Assembly: GCA_963645035.1 (NCBI GenBank)
Contig: CAVIQY010000002.1
Coordinates: forward strand, 3,933-67,932
Direction: 5' to 3'
Source of the DNA: Bulleidia sp963645035
Lineage (GTDB): Bacteria; Bacillota_I; Bacilli_A; Erysipelotrichales; Erysipelotrichaceae
DNA length: 64,000 nucleotides
Under the pieces are notes generated by a model. The model was not told where the DNA came from and ran no database searches. It worked only from the letters and a program-made list of their open reading frames with translations. Positions 33,093 to 40,599 of this stretch are shown piece by piece. Made by a program: the position numbers and the translations under genes. Numbering within the stretch: the first letter of the stretch is position 1; each line of letters starts with the position of its first letter.

Positions 33093-34067
33093 TTAACCTT
33101 CAATTTCTACATAATCACTTGGGATTTCAATACCAAGTTGTTCAGCATTTGTTTTGTTGTATTTCTTAGTAAATGTAGGAGCGAATTCGATATCCATATT
33201 AGAAATATCGGCACCATTTAATAGAATATCCGCAGCCATCTCACCAGTCTTATAACCAATGTCGTAATAAGAAATTGTTAATGTTGCAACGCCACATCCT
33301 GAACAGATACCTTCTTCACCAGCAAATACAGGAACTTTAGCAGGTAGAACTATGTTTGCGATAGCTTCAGTATTTGCTGCAGCTGTATTATCTGTTGGAA
33401 TATAGATAACATCTACACCATCATTTACAGCACTTTCTGTAACAGAAGTAACATCGTTAGAATCGTTGAATGTATATTTCTTAGTTGTAATTCCTGCAGC
33501 GTTTAATGTTTCAGCTACTTTATCTACTTGATATTCTGAATTTGCTTCAGCAGAGCAATATAGTAAACCAACATTTTTCGCATCTGGGAATAGTTCAGTA
33601 ATCATTTTAGCTTGTTCATCTAATGGAGCTAAATCACTTGTACCAGATACGTTGCTTGGAATTTCGCCACCTAATACAACATCATATACAGTAATAGAAG
33701 TACCTAAAACTGGAATTGTACTTGTAGCAGCACTAGCGGCTTGTAGAGCAGGTGTAGCGTTTGCCATAATCAAATCTACGCCATCAGCGACAAATCCACC
33801 AACGATAGTTGCGCAGTTTGCGGATTCACCACTAGCATTTTGTACATCTACATTTGTGATGCCATTTTCTTTTAAGGCATCAACGAAACCTTCAGTAGCT
33901 AAATCTAGAGCAGGATGTTGTAGTAATTGAACTACACCAATCTTGAAGTCTTTACTTTCAGTAGCTGTTGTAGCTTCTGCAGTATCAGTTGTTTCTGTAG
34001 AGCTACCACAAGCTACAAGTGAAAGTACACATGAGATAGATAATAATTTTGCAAATAATTTCTTCAT
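33093..34067 (-). CDS. ABC transporter substrate-binding lipoprotein (TrpX-type)
   Basis: The 324-residue protein starts with a lipoprotein signal (lipobox LVAC, Cys20) and a Thr/Glu/Ala-rich linker. A type I periplasmic-binding fold of the COG2984 family follows, with KIGVVQLLQHPALD, PVLGTSITVYD and YIPTDNTAAANTEAI. Relatives in streptococci (TrpX) bind aromatic amino acids, and other members may bind different ligands, so the substrate is open. It is the first gene of the operon, with its own strong promoter and GGGGG-type ribosome site. Confidence 0.9.
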   Translation of the reverse strand: MKKLFAKLLSISCVLSLVACGSSTETTDTAEATTATESKDFKIGVVQLLQHPALDLATEGFVDALKENGITNVDVQNASGESANCATIVGGFVADGVDLIMANATPALQAASAATSTIPVLGTSITVYDVVLGGEIPSNVSGTSDLAPLDEQAKMITELFPDAKNVGLLYCSAEANSEYQVDKVAETLNAAGITTKKYTFNDSNDVTSVTESAVNDGVDVIYIPTDNTAAANTEAIANIVLPAKVPVFAGEEGICSGCGVATLTISYYDIGYKTGEMAADILLNGADISNMDIEFAPTFTKKYNKTNAEQLGIEIPSDYVEIEG

Positions 34068-34121
34068 TGTTAATTTCCCCCTTTAACAATTATTAATAGA
34101 TATAATCTATTTTACTTTACT

Positions 34122-34150
34122 ATTCTAAAAGGGTGTGTAAATTGTGTCAA
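34122..34150 (-). promoter_or_regulatory. Promoter of the TrpXYZ-type operon
   Basis: On the minus strand TTGACA (34150-34145) and TAGAAT (34127-34122) are spaced exactly 17 bp apart. The leader to the ATG is about 50 bases and contains a small AATAGAT/ATCTATT stem. Confidence 0.8.
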
Positions 34151-34169
34151 TGAATTGAGAACACTTACA

Positions 34170-34198
34170 TTGAATTGAAAAAAGTTACACATTATAAT
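34170..34198 (+). promoter_or_regulatory. Promoter of the alcohol dehydrogenase gene
   Basis: TTGAAT (34170-34175) and TATAAT (34193-34198) are spaced 17 bp apart. Confidence 0.65.
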
Positions 34199-34228
34199 TT
34201 GCTTATTAATGAACAAGGAGAAATGAAA

Positions 34229-35395
34229 ATGTTAAATTATGTACATGATATACCAACAAAAATTTATTTTGGTAAAGGATCGATTGAACATTTGATAGAA
34301 GCACTAAAACCATATGGGAAGAATGTCTTACTAGCATATGGTGGTGGCTCAATTAAAAAGATAGGATTATATGATGAAGTAATCAAAATGTTAGCAGATA
34401 ATGAATTTCAAGTTGTGGAATGTAGTGGTATTGAACCTAATCCTCGTATTGAATCAGTAGAAAAAGGGGTAAAGCTTTGTAAAGAAAATTCTATTGATGT
34501 AGTTTTAGCAGTAGGAGGAGGAAGTACGATTGATTGTGCTAAGGCAATTTGTGCTGGAGTCTACTATGATGGTGACTTATGGGATATGGTAAAAATCCAT
34601 TCAGGTAATCGTAAAGCATTACCATTAGTAGATATCTTAACATTAAGTGCAACAGGCTCAGAATATGATGGAGGTGGCGTAATCTCTAATTTAGCCACAA
34701 AAGAAAAGTTGGGGAATAATTTTACTTATCCAACAGTATCGATTTGTGATCCTACTTATACTTTCTCTGTTTCAAAATATCAAACGGCTGCCGGTTCTGC
34801 AGATATTATGTCTCATATATTTGAAGGATATTTTTCTAGAACAATGGATAGTGATTTAGCAGATGGTATTGCGGAAACAATTTTAAAGTCTGTTATGAAG
34901 AATTTGCCTATTGCATTAAAAGAACCTACAAATTATGAAGCTCGTGCAAATTTGATGGCAGATTCTAGTATTGCTTGTTCTGGTATTCCTGAATATGGTA
35001 AAGCTTCTACAGGTTGGCCTTGTCACGCTATGGAACATGAACTAAGTGCTTTCTATGATATTACGCATGGTGTAGGCCTAGCGATTCTAACACCAAGATG
35101 GATGAGATTTATTTTAAAGAAAGATCCAACAACGCTTACTCGTTTTACAAAATTTGCTAGAAATGTTATGGGCTTAGATGGCGATGATGAAATAAAGTTA
35201 GCAAATGATGCGATCAATCAATTAGAACAATTCTTTAAGGATTGTGATATTCCAATGACATTAACAGAATTAAATATTGATTCTACACATTTTGAAGAAA
35301 TGGCAAAACATGCAAATAGAAATAACCGTCTAGCAAATGCCTATGTTCCATTAACAGAAGAAGATGTAGTTTCTATCTATAACGATTGTTTATAA
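34229..35395 (+). CDS. Iron-containing alcohol dehydrogenase (butanol dehydrogenase-like)
   Basis: I start at ATG 34229 because AAGGAG (34215-34220) lies 8 bases before it; the longer frame would start upstream of the -10 box. The 388-residue protein has the nucleotide-binding VLAVGGGSTIDCAKAI motif and metal ligands in ADIMSHIFEGYF and WPCHAMEHELSAFYDITHGVGLA. This is the group III ADH family, close to NAD(P)H-dependent butanol dehydrogenases, which reduce aldehydes to alcohols in fermentation. The physiological substrate is not fixed by sequence. It is probably monocistronic, with a terminator following. Confidence 0.92.
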   Translation: MLNYVHDIPTKIYFGKGSIEHLIEALKPYGKNVLLAYGGGSIKKIGLYDEVIKMLADNEFQVVECSGIEPNPRIESVEKGVKLCKENSIDVVLAVGGGSTIDCAKAICAGVYYDGDLWDMVKIHSGNRKALPLVDILTLSATGSEYDGGGVISNLATKEKLGNNFTYPTVSICDPTYTFSVSKYQTAAGSADIMSHIFEGYFSRTMDSDLADGIAETILKSVMKNLPIALKEPTNYEARANLMADSSIACSGIPEYGKASTGWPCHAMEHELSAFYDITHGVGLAILTPRWMRFILKKDPTTLTRFTKFARNVMGLDGDDEIKLANDAINQLEQFFKDCDIPMTLTELNIDSTHFEEMAKHANRNNRLANAYVPLTEEDVVSIYNDCL

Positions 35396-35403
35396 TTTGT
35401 TTA

Positions 35404-35440
35404 AAATCCAATATCATATTAGAAGATATTGGATTTTTTT
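35404..35440 (+). terminator. Terminator of the alcohol dehydrogenase gene
   Basis: AAATCCAATATC (35404-35415) pairs with GATATTGGATTT (35425-35436), running into seven T. Confidence 0.8.
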
Positions 35441-35453
35441 AAAAGGAGTACAT

Positions 35454-36008
35454 ATGTTTGTTGATTTGACACTAAAAATAACACCTAAAATGGTAAATGA
35501 AGCAAGTGGTAATGAAAAGAAAGTATTAGTAGGACATTTAGGAACACATTTTGATGTAATGAATAAAGAATTTCCACTTGAATATGTAAAACGTAAAGCA
35601 ATTATTTTTGATGTGAGTCATATTTCTGATCGAGATATAGAAGAAAGTGATATTGAATTTTCAAAAGTAGAAAAAGATATGTTTGTAGGATTTTATTCGG
35701 AATTCATTGAAAAAGAAGAATATGGTACTAAACCATATTATAAAGAACATCCTGAATTATCACCTTCATTAGTTCATCATTTAGTAGAAAAAGGAATCTC
35801 TATCATTGGTATAGATTTTGCGGGTGTACGTCGAGGTAAAGAACATGTACCAACAGATCAATATTGTGCTGATAACAATGTATTTATTGTAGAAAATATG
35901 TGTAACTTAAAAGAAGTTGTGAATACTGATAATTTAATTATTTATACATTTCCTATGAATTATGCTGAATTATCAGGATTACCTTGTAGAGTTGTTGCAG
36001 AAAAATAA
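35454..36008 (+). CDS. Cyclase-family (KynB-like) metal-dependent hydrolase
   Basis: The ATG at 35454 has an AAAAGGAG ribosome site; the product is 184 residues. The family metal motif HxGTHxD is present as GHLGTHFD near residue 28, and GIDFAGVRRGKEH near residue 123 fits the second conserved block. The family includes arylformamidases and other amide hydrolases that use a metal pair. The protein is slightly shorter than KynB (about 205-210), and no tryptophan-degradation genes are nearby, so another amide substrate is likely. Confidence 0.8.
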   Translation: MFVDLTLKITPKMVNEASGNEKKVLVGHLGTHFDVMNKEFPLEYVKRKAIIFDVSHISDRDIEESDIEFSKVEKDMFVGFYSEFIEKEEYGTKPYYKEHPELSPSLVHHLVEKGISIIGIDFAGVRRGKEHVPTDQYCADNNVFIVENMCNLKEVVNTDNLIIYTFPMNYAELSGLPCRVVAEK

Positions 36009-36020
36009 ATGTAGACTACC

Positions 36021-36072
36021 TATCGGCAAAAATGTTTTTATATAATGAATTAATTTTGATTTTTTGCCGATA
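36021..36072. promoter_or_regulatory. 12-bp inverted repeat upstream of the Fic gene (candidate operator)
   Basis: TATCGGCAAAAA (36021-36032) is the exact reverse complement of TTTTTGCCGATA (36061-36072), with 28 bases between. The right arm touches a TATAAT (36074-36079). No T tract follows, so it is not a normal terminator. The next gene encodes a protein with a DNA-binding domain, so an autoregulatory operator is plausible. Confidence 0.6.
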
Positions 36073-36111
36073 ATATAATATACAATAGATTTGATAGAGG
36101 TAGAGGACAAC

Positions 36112-37017
36112 ATGAGATACATCTCAGTTACAGAAGCAGCTGAAAAATGGAATATATCAGAACGTAGCGTTAGAAATTATTGTGCTTCAGGTAGAGTGAA
36201 TGGTGCAGTTCTTTCCGGTAAAACATGGAAAATTCCTGAAGATGCTAGTAAACCTGAGCGTTCTAATAAAAAGAAAGAAGACCAAAAATCATTGTTAGAA
36301 ATTCTTCAAGAAGAGAAATCTAGTAAGTATTCTGGTGGTATTTATCATAAGACACAAATAGAATTAACATACAACTCTAATCATATCGAAGGTAGTCGCC
36401 TTACACATGATCAGACTAGATATATTTTTGAAACAAATACAATTGGTATAGAAACCGAAGTACTGAATGTAGATGATGTAATTGAAACAGTAAATCATTT
36501 TAGATGTATTGATATGATTATTGACCGAGCAAAAGCAACGTTAACTGAAAAGTTCATTAAAGAATTACATTTGATCCTTAAAAGTGGTACTAGTGATTCT
36601 AGAAAAGATTGGTTTGCTGTAGGAGATTACAAAAAGAAGCCTAATGAAGTAGTTGGAATAGAAACAGTACTACCAGAAGAAGTTCATAATAAAATGAAAG
36701 CTCTACTTGCAGAATATAATGTAAAAGAAGAAAAGACATTAGAAGATATATTAGACTTTCATGTAAAGTTCGAACGTATTCATCCTTTCCAAGATGGAAA
36801 TGGTAGGGTAGGAAGACTAATTTTGTTTAAAGAATGTCTCAAATATAATATTGTTCCATTCATGATTAATGATGATTTAAAAATGTACTATTATCGAGGA
36901 CTAAAAGAATGGAATAATGAAAAAGGTTATTTGCTAGATACATGTCTAACAGCACAAGATGAGTATAAAGCGTATTTAGATTATTTCAGAATTAATTATG
37001 AAAGAGAGAATAAATAA
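36112..37017 (+). CDS. Fic-domain protein with N-terminal helix-turn-helix
   Basis: From the ATG at 36112 (ribosome site AGAGG) the protein has 301 residues. Residues 1-45 form an excisionase/MerR-like helix-turn-helix (SVTEAAEKWNISERSVRNYC). The Fic core has the full motif HPFQDGNGRVGR (224-235), so AMP transfer is chemically possible. An inhibitory motif of the S/TxxxEG type is seen as SNHIEG (89-94), which would place it in the N-terminally autoinhibited class. The target is unknown. The gene is two bases from a tyrosine-phosphatase-like gene, and an inverted repeat precedes it. Confidence 0.9.
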   Translation: MRYISVTEAAEKWNISERSVRNYCASGRVNGAVLSGKTWKIPEDASKPERSNKKKEDQKSLLEILQEEKSSKYSGGIYHKTQIELTYNSNHIEGSRLTHDQTRYIFETNTIGIETEVLNVDDVIETVNHFRCIDMIIDRAKATLTEKFIKELHLILKSGTSDSRKDWFAVGDYKKKPNEVVGIETVLPEEVHNKMKALLAEYNVKEEKTLEDILDFHVKFERIHPFQDGNGRVGRLILFKECLKYNIVPFMINDDLKMYYYRGLKEWNNEKGYLLDTCLTAQDEYKAYLDYFRINYERENK

Positions 37018-37019
37018 CA

Positions 37020-37469
37020 ATGACAAAAATACTTTTCGTTTGCCATGGAAATATTTGTAGAAGTCCTATGGCAGAATTTGTAATGAAAGATTTAGTGGAA
37101 AAAGAAGGATTACAAGATGAAATTTATATTGAATCTTGTGCTGTAAGTACAGAAGAAATAGGTAATCCTGTTTATCCTCCTGTTAAAAAGATATTAAAAG
37201 AATTAGAAATAAACTGTGATGATAAACGTGCTAGAGTAATGACGCGTAGTGATTATCAAAAGTTTGATTATATTATTGCGATGGATTCTTCAAACCTTTA
37301 TGGAATTAAAAGAATTGTAGGAGAAGATTCAGAACATAAAGTACATTTACTTTTAGAATATACAAAAGAAAATCGCGATGTACGCGATCCTTGGTATACG
37401 AGAAAATTTGATGAAACATATACAGATATTCTAAACGGCTGTAAAGCACTTCTAGAAGAACTAAAATAA
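37020..37469 (+). CDS. Low-molecular-weight protein tyrosine phosphatase-like protein
   Basis: The 149-residue protein starts with FVCHGNICRSPMAE, the C-x5-R-S/T phosphate loop of the LMW-PTP family, and has the general-acid region DVRDPWYT near residue 120. Both catalytic parts are present, so activity on phosphotyrosine or phosphoarginine is plausible. It follows the Fic gene by two bases and shares its transcript. Its end overlaps the convergent nudC remnant by 9 bp. Confidence 0.9.
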   Translation: MTKILFVCHGNICRSPMAEFVMKDLVEKEGLQDEIYIESCAVSTEEIGNPVYPPVKKILKELEINCDDKRARVMTRSDYQKFDYIIAMDSSNLYGIKRIVGEDSEHKVHLLLEYTKENRDVRDPWYTRKFDETYTDILNGCKALLEELK

Positions 37470-38320
37470 TTTTGTATTCTGAAATACATGCATCATTTCG
37501 GAAGTTAAAGATGCGTTATCACCTAAATCAAATGCATCTTTTTTATTATGCCATGTACCATATTTTAATTCGTTATGATCTATATGAATGGTATCGTCAC
37601 CATCTACTTCACAAAAGAAACCAAATAATAATGTGTCAGAAAATGACCATGGTTGTGATTTATAGAATTTTAGATTTTTAACATTTAATCCTGTTTCTTC
37701 TTTTACTTCACGATGAACTGTTTCTTCTATTGTTTCACCAATTTCAGCAAATCCAGCAATTAAAGCATCATGTGTATAAAAAGTACTTGCATAATGGGTG
37801 ACACAGATTTGATCTTTACCGTTGATAATGCCAACAATGACAGCAGGACATATTTTTGGATAAATGATATTTCCACAATTTGGGCAACGCATAGCTCTTT
37901 CTTTTGCGTCTTGAATTGTTTGATGTCCACAAGCACCACAATAGCGATTGTGATTCATCCAATTAAATAATTGCCATCCTGTAATACATGCAAAAGCTAG
38001 AAATTGTGGTTGTAATACACGCATTTGTTTGACTGGTAATAATTGATGAGGTATAGAACTTAAATCTGCTAAGAAATAAGCGTGATCATCTATTTCAAAT
38101 AAATAAGTACATTCTAATCTGCTAAATAATATGCATGATCATCTATTTCAAATAAATAAGTACATTCTAAGTTACTTGGAATATCTTGAAACATAAAAAA
38201 AGTATTATCTTCTTTTACTAATACTTGGTTCTTTTCATAGCTAAAAATATAATCATTTACTATTGGTTTTCTTGGATGATATTCATTGTGATAAATATGT
38301 GGGTATATATCTTGAATCAT
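37461..38320 (-). pseudogene. nudC: NADH pyrophosphatase NudC-like gene, frameshifted
   Basis: The C-terminal part (37461-38024 in one frame) has a zinc ribbon (CGACG, CPNCG), the Nudix box (GFAEIGETIEETVHREVKEE) and SQPWSF, the NudC family mark. The N-terminal part (38114-38320) is open in another frame and ends early. Between them a 53-bp tandem duplication shifts the frame. Removing one copy restores a continuous protein (..DDHAYFLADLSSIPHQLLPVKQM..). As it stands only a truncated Nudix domain could be made, from an internal ATG without a clear ribosome site. NudC removes the NAD cap from RNA and hydrolyses NADH. Confidence 0.85.
38065..38170. repeat. 53-bp tandem duplication inside nudC
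   Basis: Copy A (38065-38117) and copy B (38118-38170) are adjacent and differ at 4 of 53 positions, all in the segment after TCTGCTAA. Since 53 is not a multiple of three, the duplication breaks the nudC frame. Confidence 0.95.
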
Positions 38321-38453
38321 AATCTATTTTTGCCCTCAACATATTAATTATACTTCATAAAATTTTTGAAAAAAAGACTGTTTCTTTGGAATATTATTGA
38401 CTATATTATGGGTGTAAAGAAAAGATACCAACCTACAAAAGGAGGTAACTAAC

Positions 38454-38480
38454 ATGAAGAAGGTATTACTCGAATATTAA
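38454..38480 (+). CDS. Eight-codon mini-ORF (leader-peptide-like)
   Basis: ATG at 38454 follows AAAGGAGGT (38438-38446) with a 7-base spacer, an optimal ribosome site. It encodes MKKVLLEY and then TAA, and is followed at once by a strong stem-loop. This is the arrangement of attenuation leader peptides, but the downstream gene on this strand is missing: the next plus-strand gene is murQ at 39679, beyond a terminator. Confidence 0.4.
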   Translation: MKKVLLEY

Positions 38481-38701
38481 CTAGTCGTTTCCTAGATACA
38501 TTGCAGTAAAACTAAGGAAACGGCCGTAAACCCAGAACTTAGAATGATTACCCAAAAAAGAAAGTGAAATCTGCATGAGGGTAGACCAATGGACAATTTG
38601 GTTGACAATTGAATATTACGAATAAAAACTGATAAACAGATTGATTAGAATACAATATTCTAATAGCTATAAATAGCGTAAGTTTAAATCCTTTATAAAA
38701 T

Positions 38702-38733
38702 AAAGATTCTTCATTAATTTGAAGAATCTTTTT
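38702..38733. terminator. Bidirectional terminator at the end of rpiR
   Basis: AAAGATTCTTC (38702-38712) pairs with GAAGAATCTTT (38721-38731). The rpiR stop codon lies in the loop. T-rich runs follow on both strands, so it can end rpiR and the candidate RNA. Confidence 0.75.
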
Positions 38734-39562
38734 CTTTCACTTCTTGAGTAGCAATTAATTGTTTCATCGAACGATCATATTCTTTATTAATTAAGCCAGT
38801 AAATAAAATATCAATAACATTTAATTGCGATACTCTTGAACTCATGGCCCCTTTTCTAAATACTGGTTCTGCAGCAGATACATATAAAACATAATCCGCA
38901 TTCTTAGAAATAGGCGTATTCTTTAATCTTGTTATAGCAATAGTTGGTGTGTGGTTTTCTTTACACATCTTTAGACATTCTATTGTTTCTATTGTTTCGC
39001 CAGAATAAGAAATAACGATAGCGACATCGTCTTTTGTAGAATTCTTAGCCATTAATTTTTGCGAATAAATATCATCATTTACAATACATGGATAATTTAA
39101 TCTTAAGAACTTTAGATATGCATCTTTCGCTACGGTTAAACTAGCACCTAAACCAAAACAAATAATCGTTTTTGAATTAGCGAGTAATTCAATGCATTTT
39201 TCTAATACATCTTTATCTAAAATACTTTGTGTTTCTTGTAAAGATTTGATGCTCATTTCCGTTACTTTATCAATAATTTCAGAAATAGAATCATTCTTTT
39301 CTACTTCTTTTGTTTCATCATTACTTTCTAAAGTGACTAAATCAATTAGTATATCTTTTTTTAATTCAGTGAATCCTTTGAAGCCAACTTCTCTACATAA
39401 TCTAACAATAGAAGAAGGGGAAGAATATGTCTTTTCGGCTAGCTCTCTAATTGTTAGTTTTGTGACTTCATCGGGATGACTAATAATGTAATCTAAAACT
39501 TCTTTTTGACTTACAGATACGGAATCTTTTAATTGTCTAATACGTAGTAGTGCGTTCTTCAT
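38714..39562 (-). CDS. murR: RpiR/MurR-family regulator
   Basis: From the ATG at 39562 the protein has 282 residues. An N-terminal RpiR helix-turn-helix (about 15-75: SQKEVLDYIISHP, TIRELAEKTYSSPSSIVRLC) precedes a SIS sugar-phosphate-binding domain (about 115-260: TIICFGLGASLTVAKDAYLK, VISYSGETIETIECL). It is divergent from murQ-murP-mupG, so it most likely controls MurNAc use and senses a phosphosugar such as MurNAc-6-P. The MurR name is inferred from this context. TATAAT lies only 6 bases before the ATG and no ribosome site is visible, so a leaderless message is likely. Confidence 0.85.
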   Translation of the reverse strand: MKNALLRIRQLKDSVSVSQKEVLDYIISHPDEVTKLTIRELAEKTYSSPSSIVRLCREVGFKGFTELKKDILIDLVTLESNDETKEVEKNDSISEIIDKVTEMSIKSLQETQSILDKDVLEKCIELLANSKTIICFGLGASLTVAKDAYLKFLRLNYPCIVNDDIYSQKLMAKNSTKDDVAIVISYSGETIETIECLKMCKENHTPTIAITRLKNTPISKNADYVLYVSAAEPVFRKGAMSSRVSQLNVIDILFTGLINKEYDRSMKQLIATQEVKEKDSSN

Positions 39563-39568
39563 AAATCT

Positions 39569-39596
39569 ATTATATGCCAAATGATAGCGTTTACAA
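39569..39596 (-). promoter_or_regulatory. rpiR promoter, leaderless geometry
   Basis: On the minus strand TTGTAA (39596-39591) and TATAAT (39574-39569) are spaced 16 bp apart. The ATG begins 7 bases after the -10 box, where transcription should start. Confidence 0.65.
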
Positions 39597-39654
39597 GAAA
39601 CAATGTTTCATAAAACGGTAGTGTCATTGACATTTTGTTTCAAAGCGCAATAAT
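39597..39654 (+). promoter_or_regulatory. murQ promoter with candidate RpiR operators
   Basis: TTGACA (39627-39632) and AATAAT (39649-39654) are 16 bp apart. A palindrome GAAAC-AAT-GTTTC (39597-39609) abuts the rpiR -35 box, and a second TGTTTCA half-site (about 39636-39642) lies between the murQ -35 and -10 boxes. This fits control of both divergent units by the RpiR protein. Confidence 0.6.
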
Positions 39655-39678
39655 AAAAACATAGAAGGGAGTACTAAC

Positions 39679-40578
39679 ATGGACTTAAAAAAACTAACAA
39701 CAGAAAATCGAAACCCAAACACATATGACTTAGATACAATGTCTTCTTTAGAGATTGTTACCGCAATGAATAAAGAAGATTATCATGTACCAGAAGCGAT
39801 TTCAAAGGAATTAGAACCTATCAGTAAACTTGTAGATGCTGTAGTAAATGCTTTTGAAAATGGAGGTCGTCTAATTTATATGGGTGCTGGAACTAGTGGT
39901 AGACTTGGCGTTCTAGATGCTTCAGAATGTCCACCTACGTATGGTGTTGATCCTAGCATGGTCGTTGGATTAATTGCTGGAGGAGATAAAGCATTAAGAA
40001 GTGCTTTAGAAAATGTAGAGGACAAAGAAAATCTTGGCGTAGAAGACTTAAAAAACATCAATGTAAACGAAAAAGATGTAGTCGTTGGTCTTGCGGCAAG
40101 TGGTAGAACACCATACGTCATTGGAGGCTTAAATTATGCAAATAGTTTAGGTTGTGTTACAGGAGCTATTGCTTGTAACAAAGATTCTAAGATTGGTAAA
40201 GTTGCCAAAATTAAAATTGAAGTAGATGCTGGACCTGAAGTGTTAACAGGTTCTACTAGATTAAAATCTGGTACAGCACAAAAGTTAATTTTAAATATGA
40301 TTTCTACTGCTTCAATGGTAAGAATTGGTAAAGCATACTCAAACCTAATGGTTGATGTTGTACCTACTAATGAAAAATTAGTAAATCGTGCAACAGGAAT
40401 CATTGTAGATGCGACTGGTGTTAGCAAAGAAGAAGCTTCAGAAATGCTTCAAAAAGCAAATGGTAATTGTAAATTAGCAATTACATCTATCTTAACTGGT
40501 AAGAGTATCGAAGAAGCAAAAGAGTTATTAGCTCAAGCAAAAGGACATGTTAAGAAAGCTTTAGAAATATCTAAATAG
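39679..40578 (+). CDS. murQ: N-acetylmuramic acid 6-phosphate etherase
   Basis: The 299-residue enzyme has the SIS fold and family signature GAGTSGRLGVLDASECPPTYG near residues 71-91, a second conserved part GLAASGRTPYVIGGL, and a C-terminal helical segment (LLAQAKGHVKKAL). MurQ removes the lactyl group from MurNAc-6-P to give GlcNAc-6-P and D-lactate in peptidoglycan recycling. It is the first gene of the operon with murP and is divergent from the RpiR regulator. Ribosome site AGAAGGGAG. Confidence 0.96.
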   Translation: MDLKKLTTENRNPNTYDLDTMSSLEIVTAMNKEDYHVPEAISKELEPISKLVDAVVNAFENGGRLIYMGAGTSGRLGVLDASECPPTYGVDPSMVVGLIAGGDKALRSALENVEDKENLGVEDLKNINVNEKDVVVGLAASGRTPYVIGGLNYANSLGCVTGAIACNKDSKIGKVAKIKIEVDAGPEVLTGSTRLKSGTAQKLILNMISTASMVRIGKAYSNLMVDVVPTNEKLVNRATGIIVDATGVSKEEASEMLQKANGNCKLAITSILTGKSIEEAKELLAQAKGHVKKALEISK

Positions 40579-40599
40579 ATATTAAAGGAGAAAATTTGT

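Larger units (their letters stand above)
38438..38733 (+). ncRNA. Candidate structured RNA with its own terminator
   Basis: The interval between nudC and rpiR holds a run of stems on the plus strand. They are CGTTTCCT/AGGAAACG (38486-38522), TACCC/GGGTA (38549-38583), ACCAA/TTGGT (38585-38602), a perfect 9-bp ATTAGAATA/TATTCTAAT (38644-38664), GCTAT/ATAGC (38666-38677), and a terminator. A strong ribosome site and mini-ORF sit near its 5' end. A -35-like TTGACT lies near 38397, but the -10 is unclear. It matches no RNA family I can recall (not tmRNA, 6S, SRP or RNase P). It could be a leader whose gene was lost, or a regulatory RNA. Confidence 0.4.

Noticed and set aside
37461..38024. An intact short Nudix gene starting at 38024
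   Set aside because: The ATG lacks a ribosome site, and the missing N-terminal NudC part is found just upstream in another frame past the 53-bp duplication.
38438..38733. tmRNA, 6S RNA or RNase P RNA
   Set aside because: No tag peptide ending in ALAA, no CCA end, and none of the conserved RNase P or SRP sequence blocks are visible.
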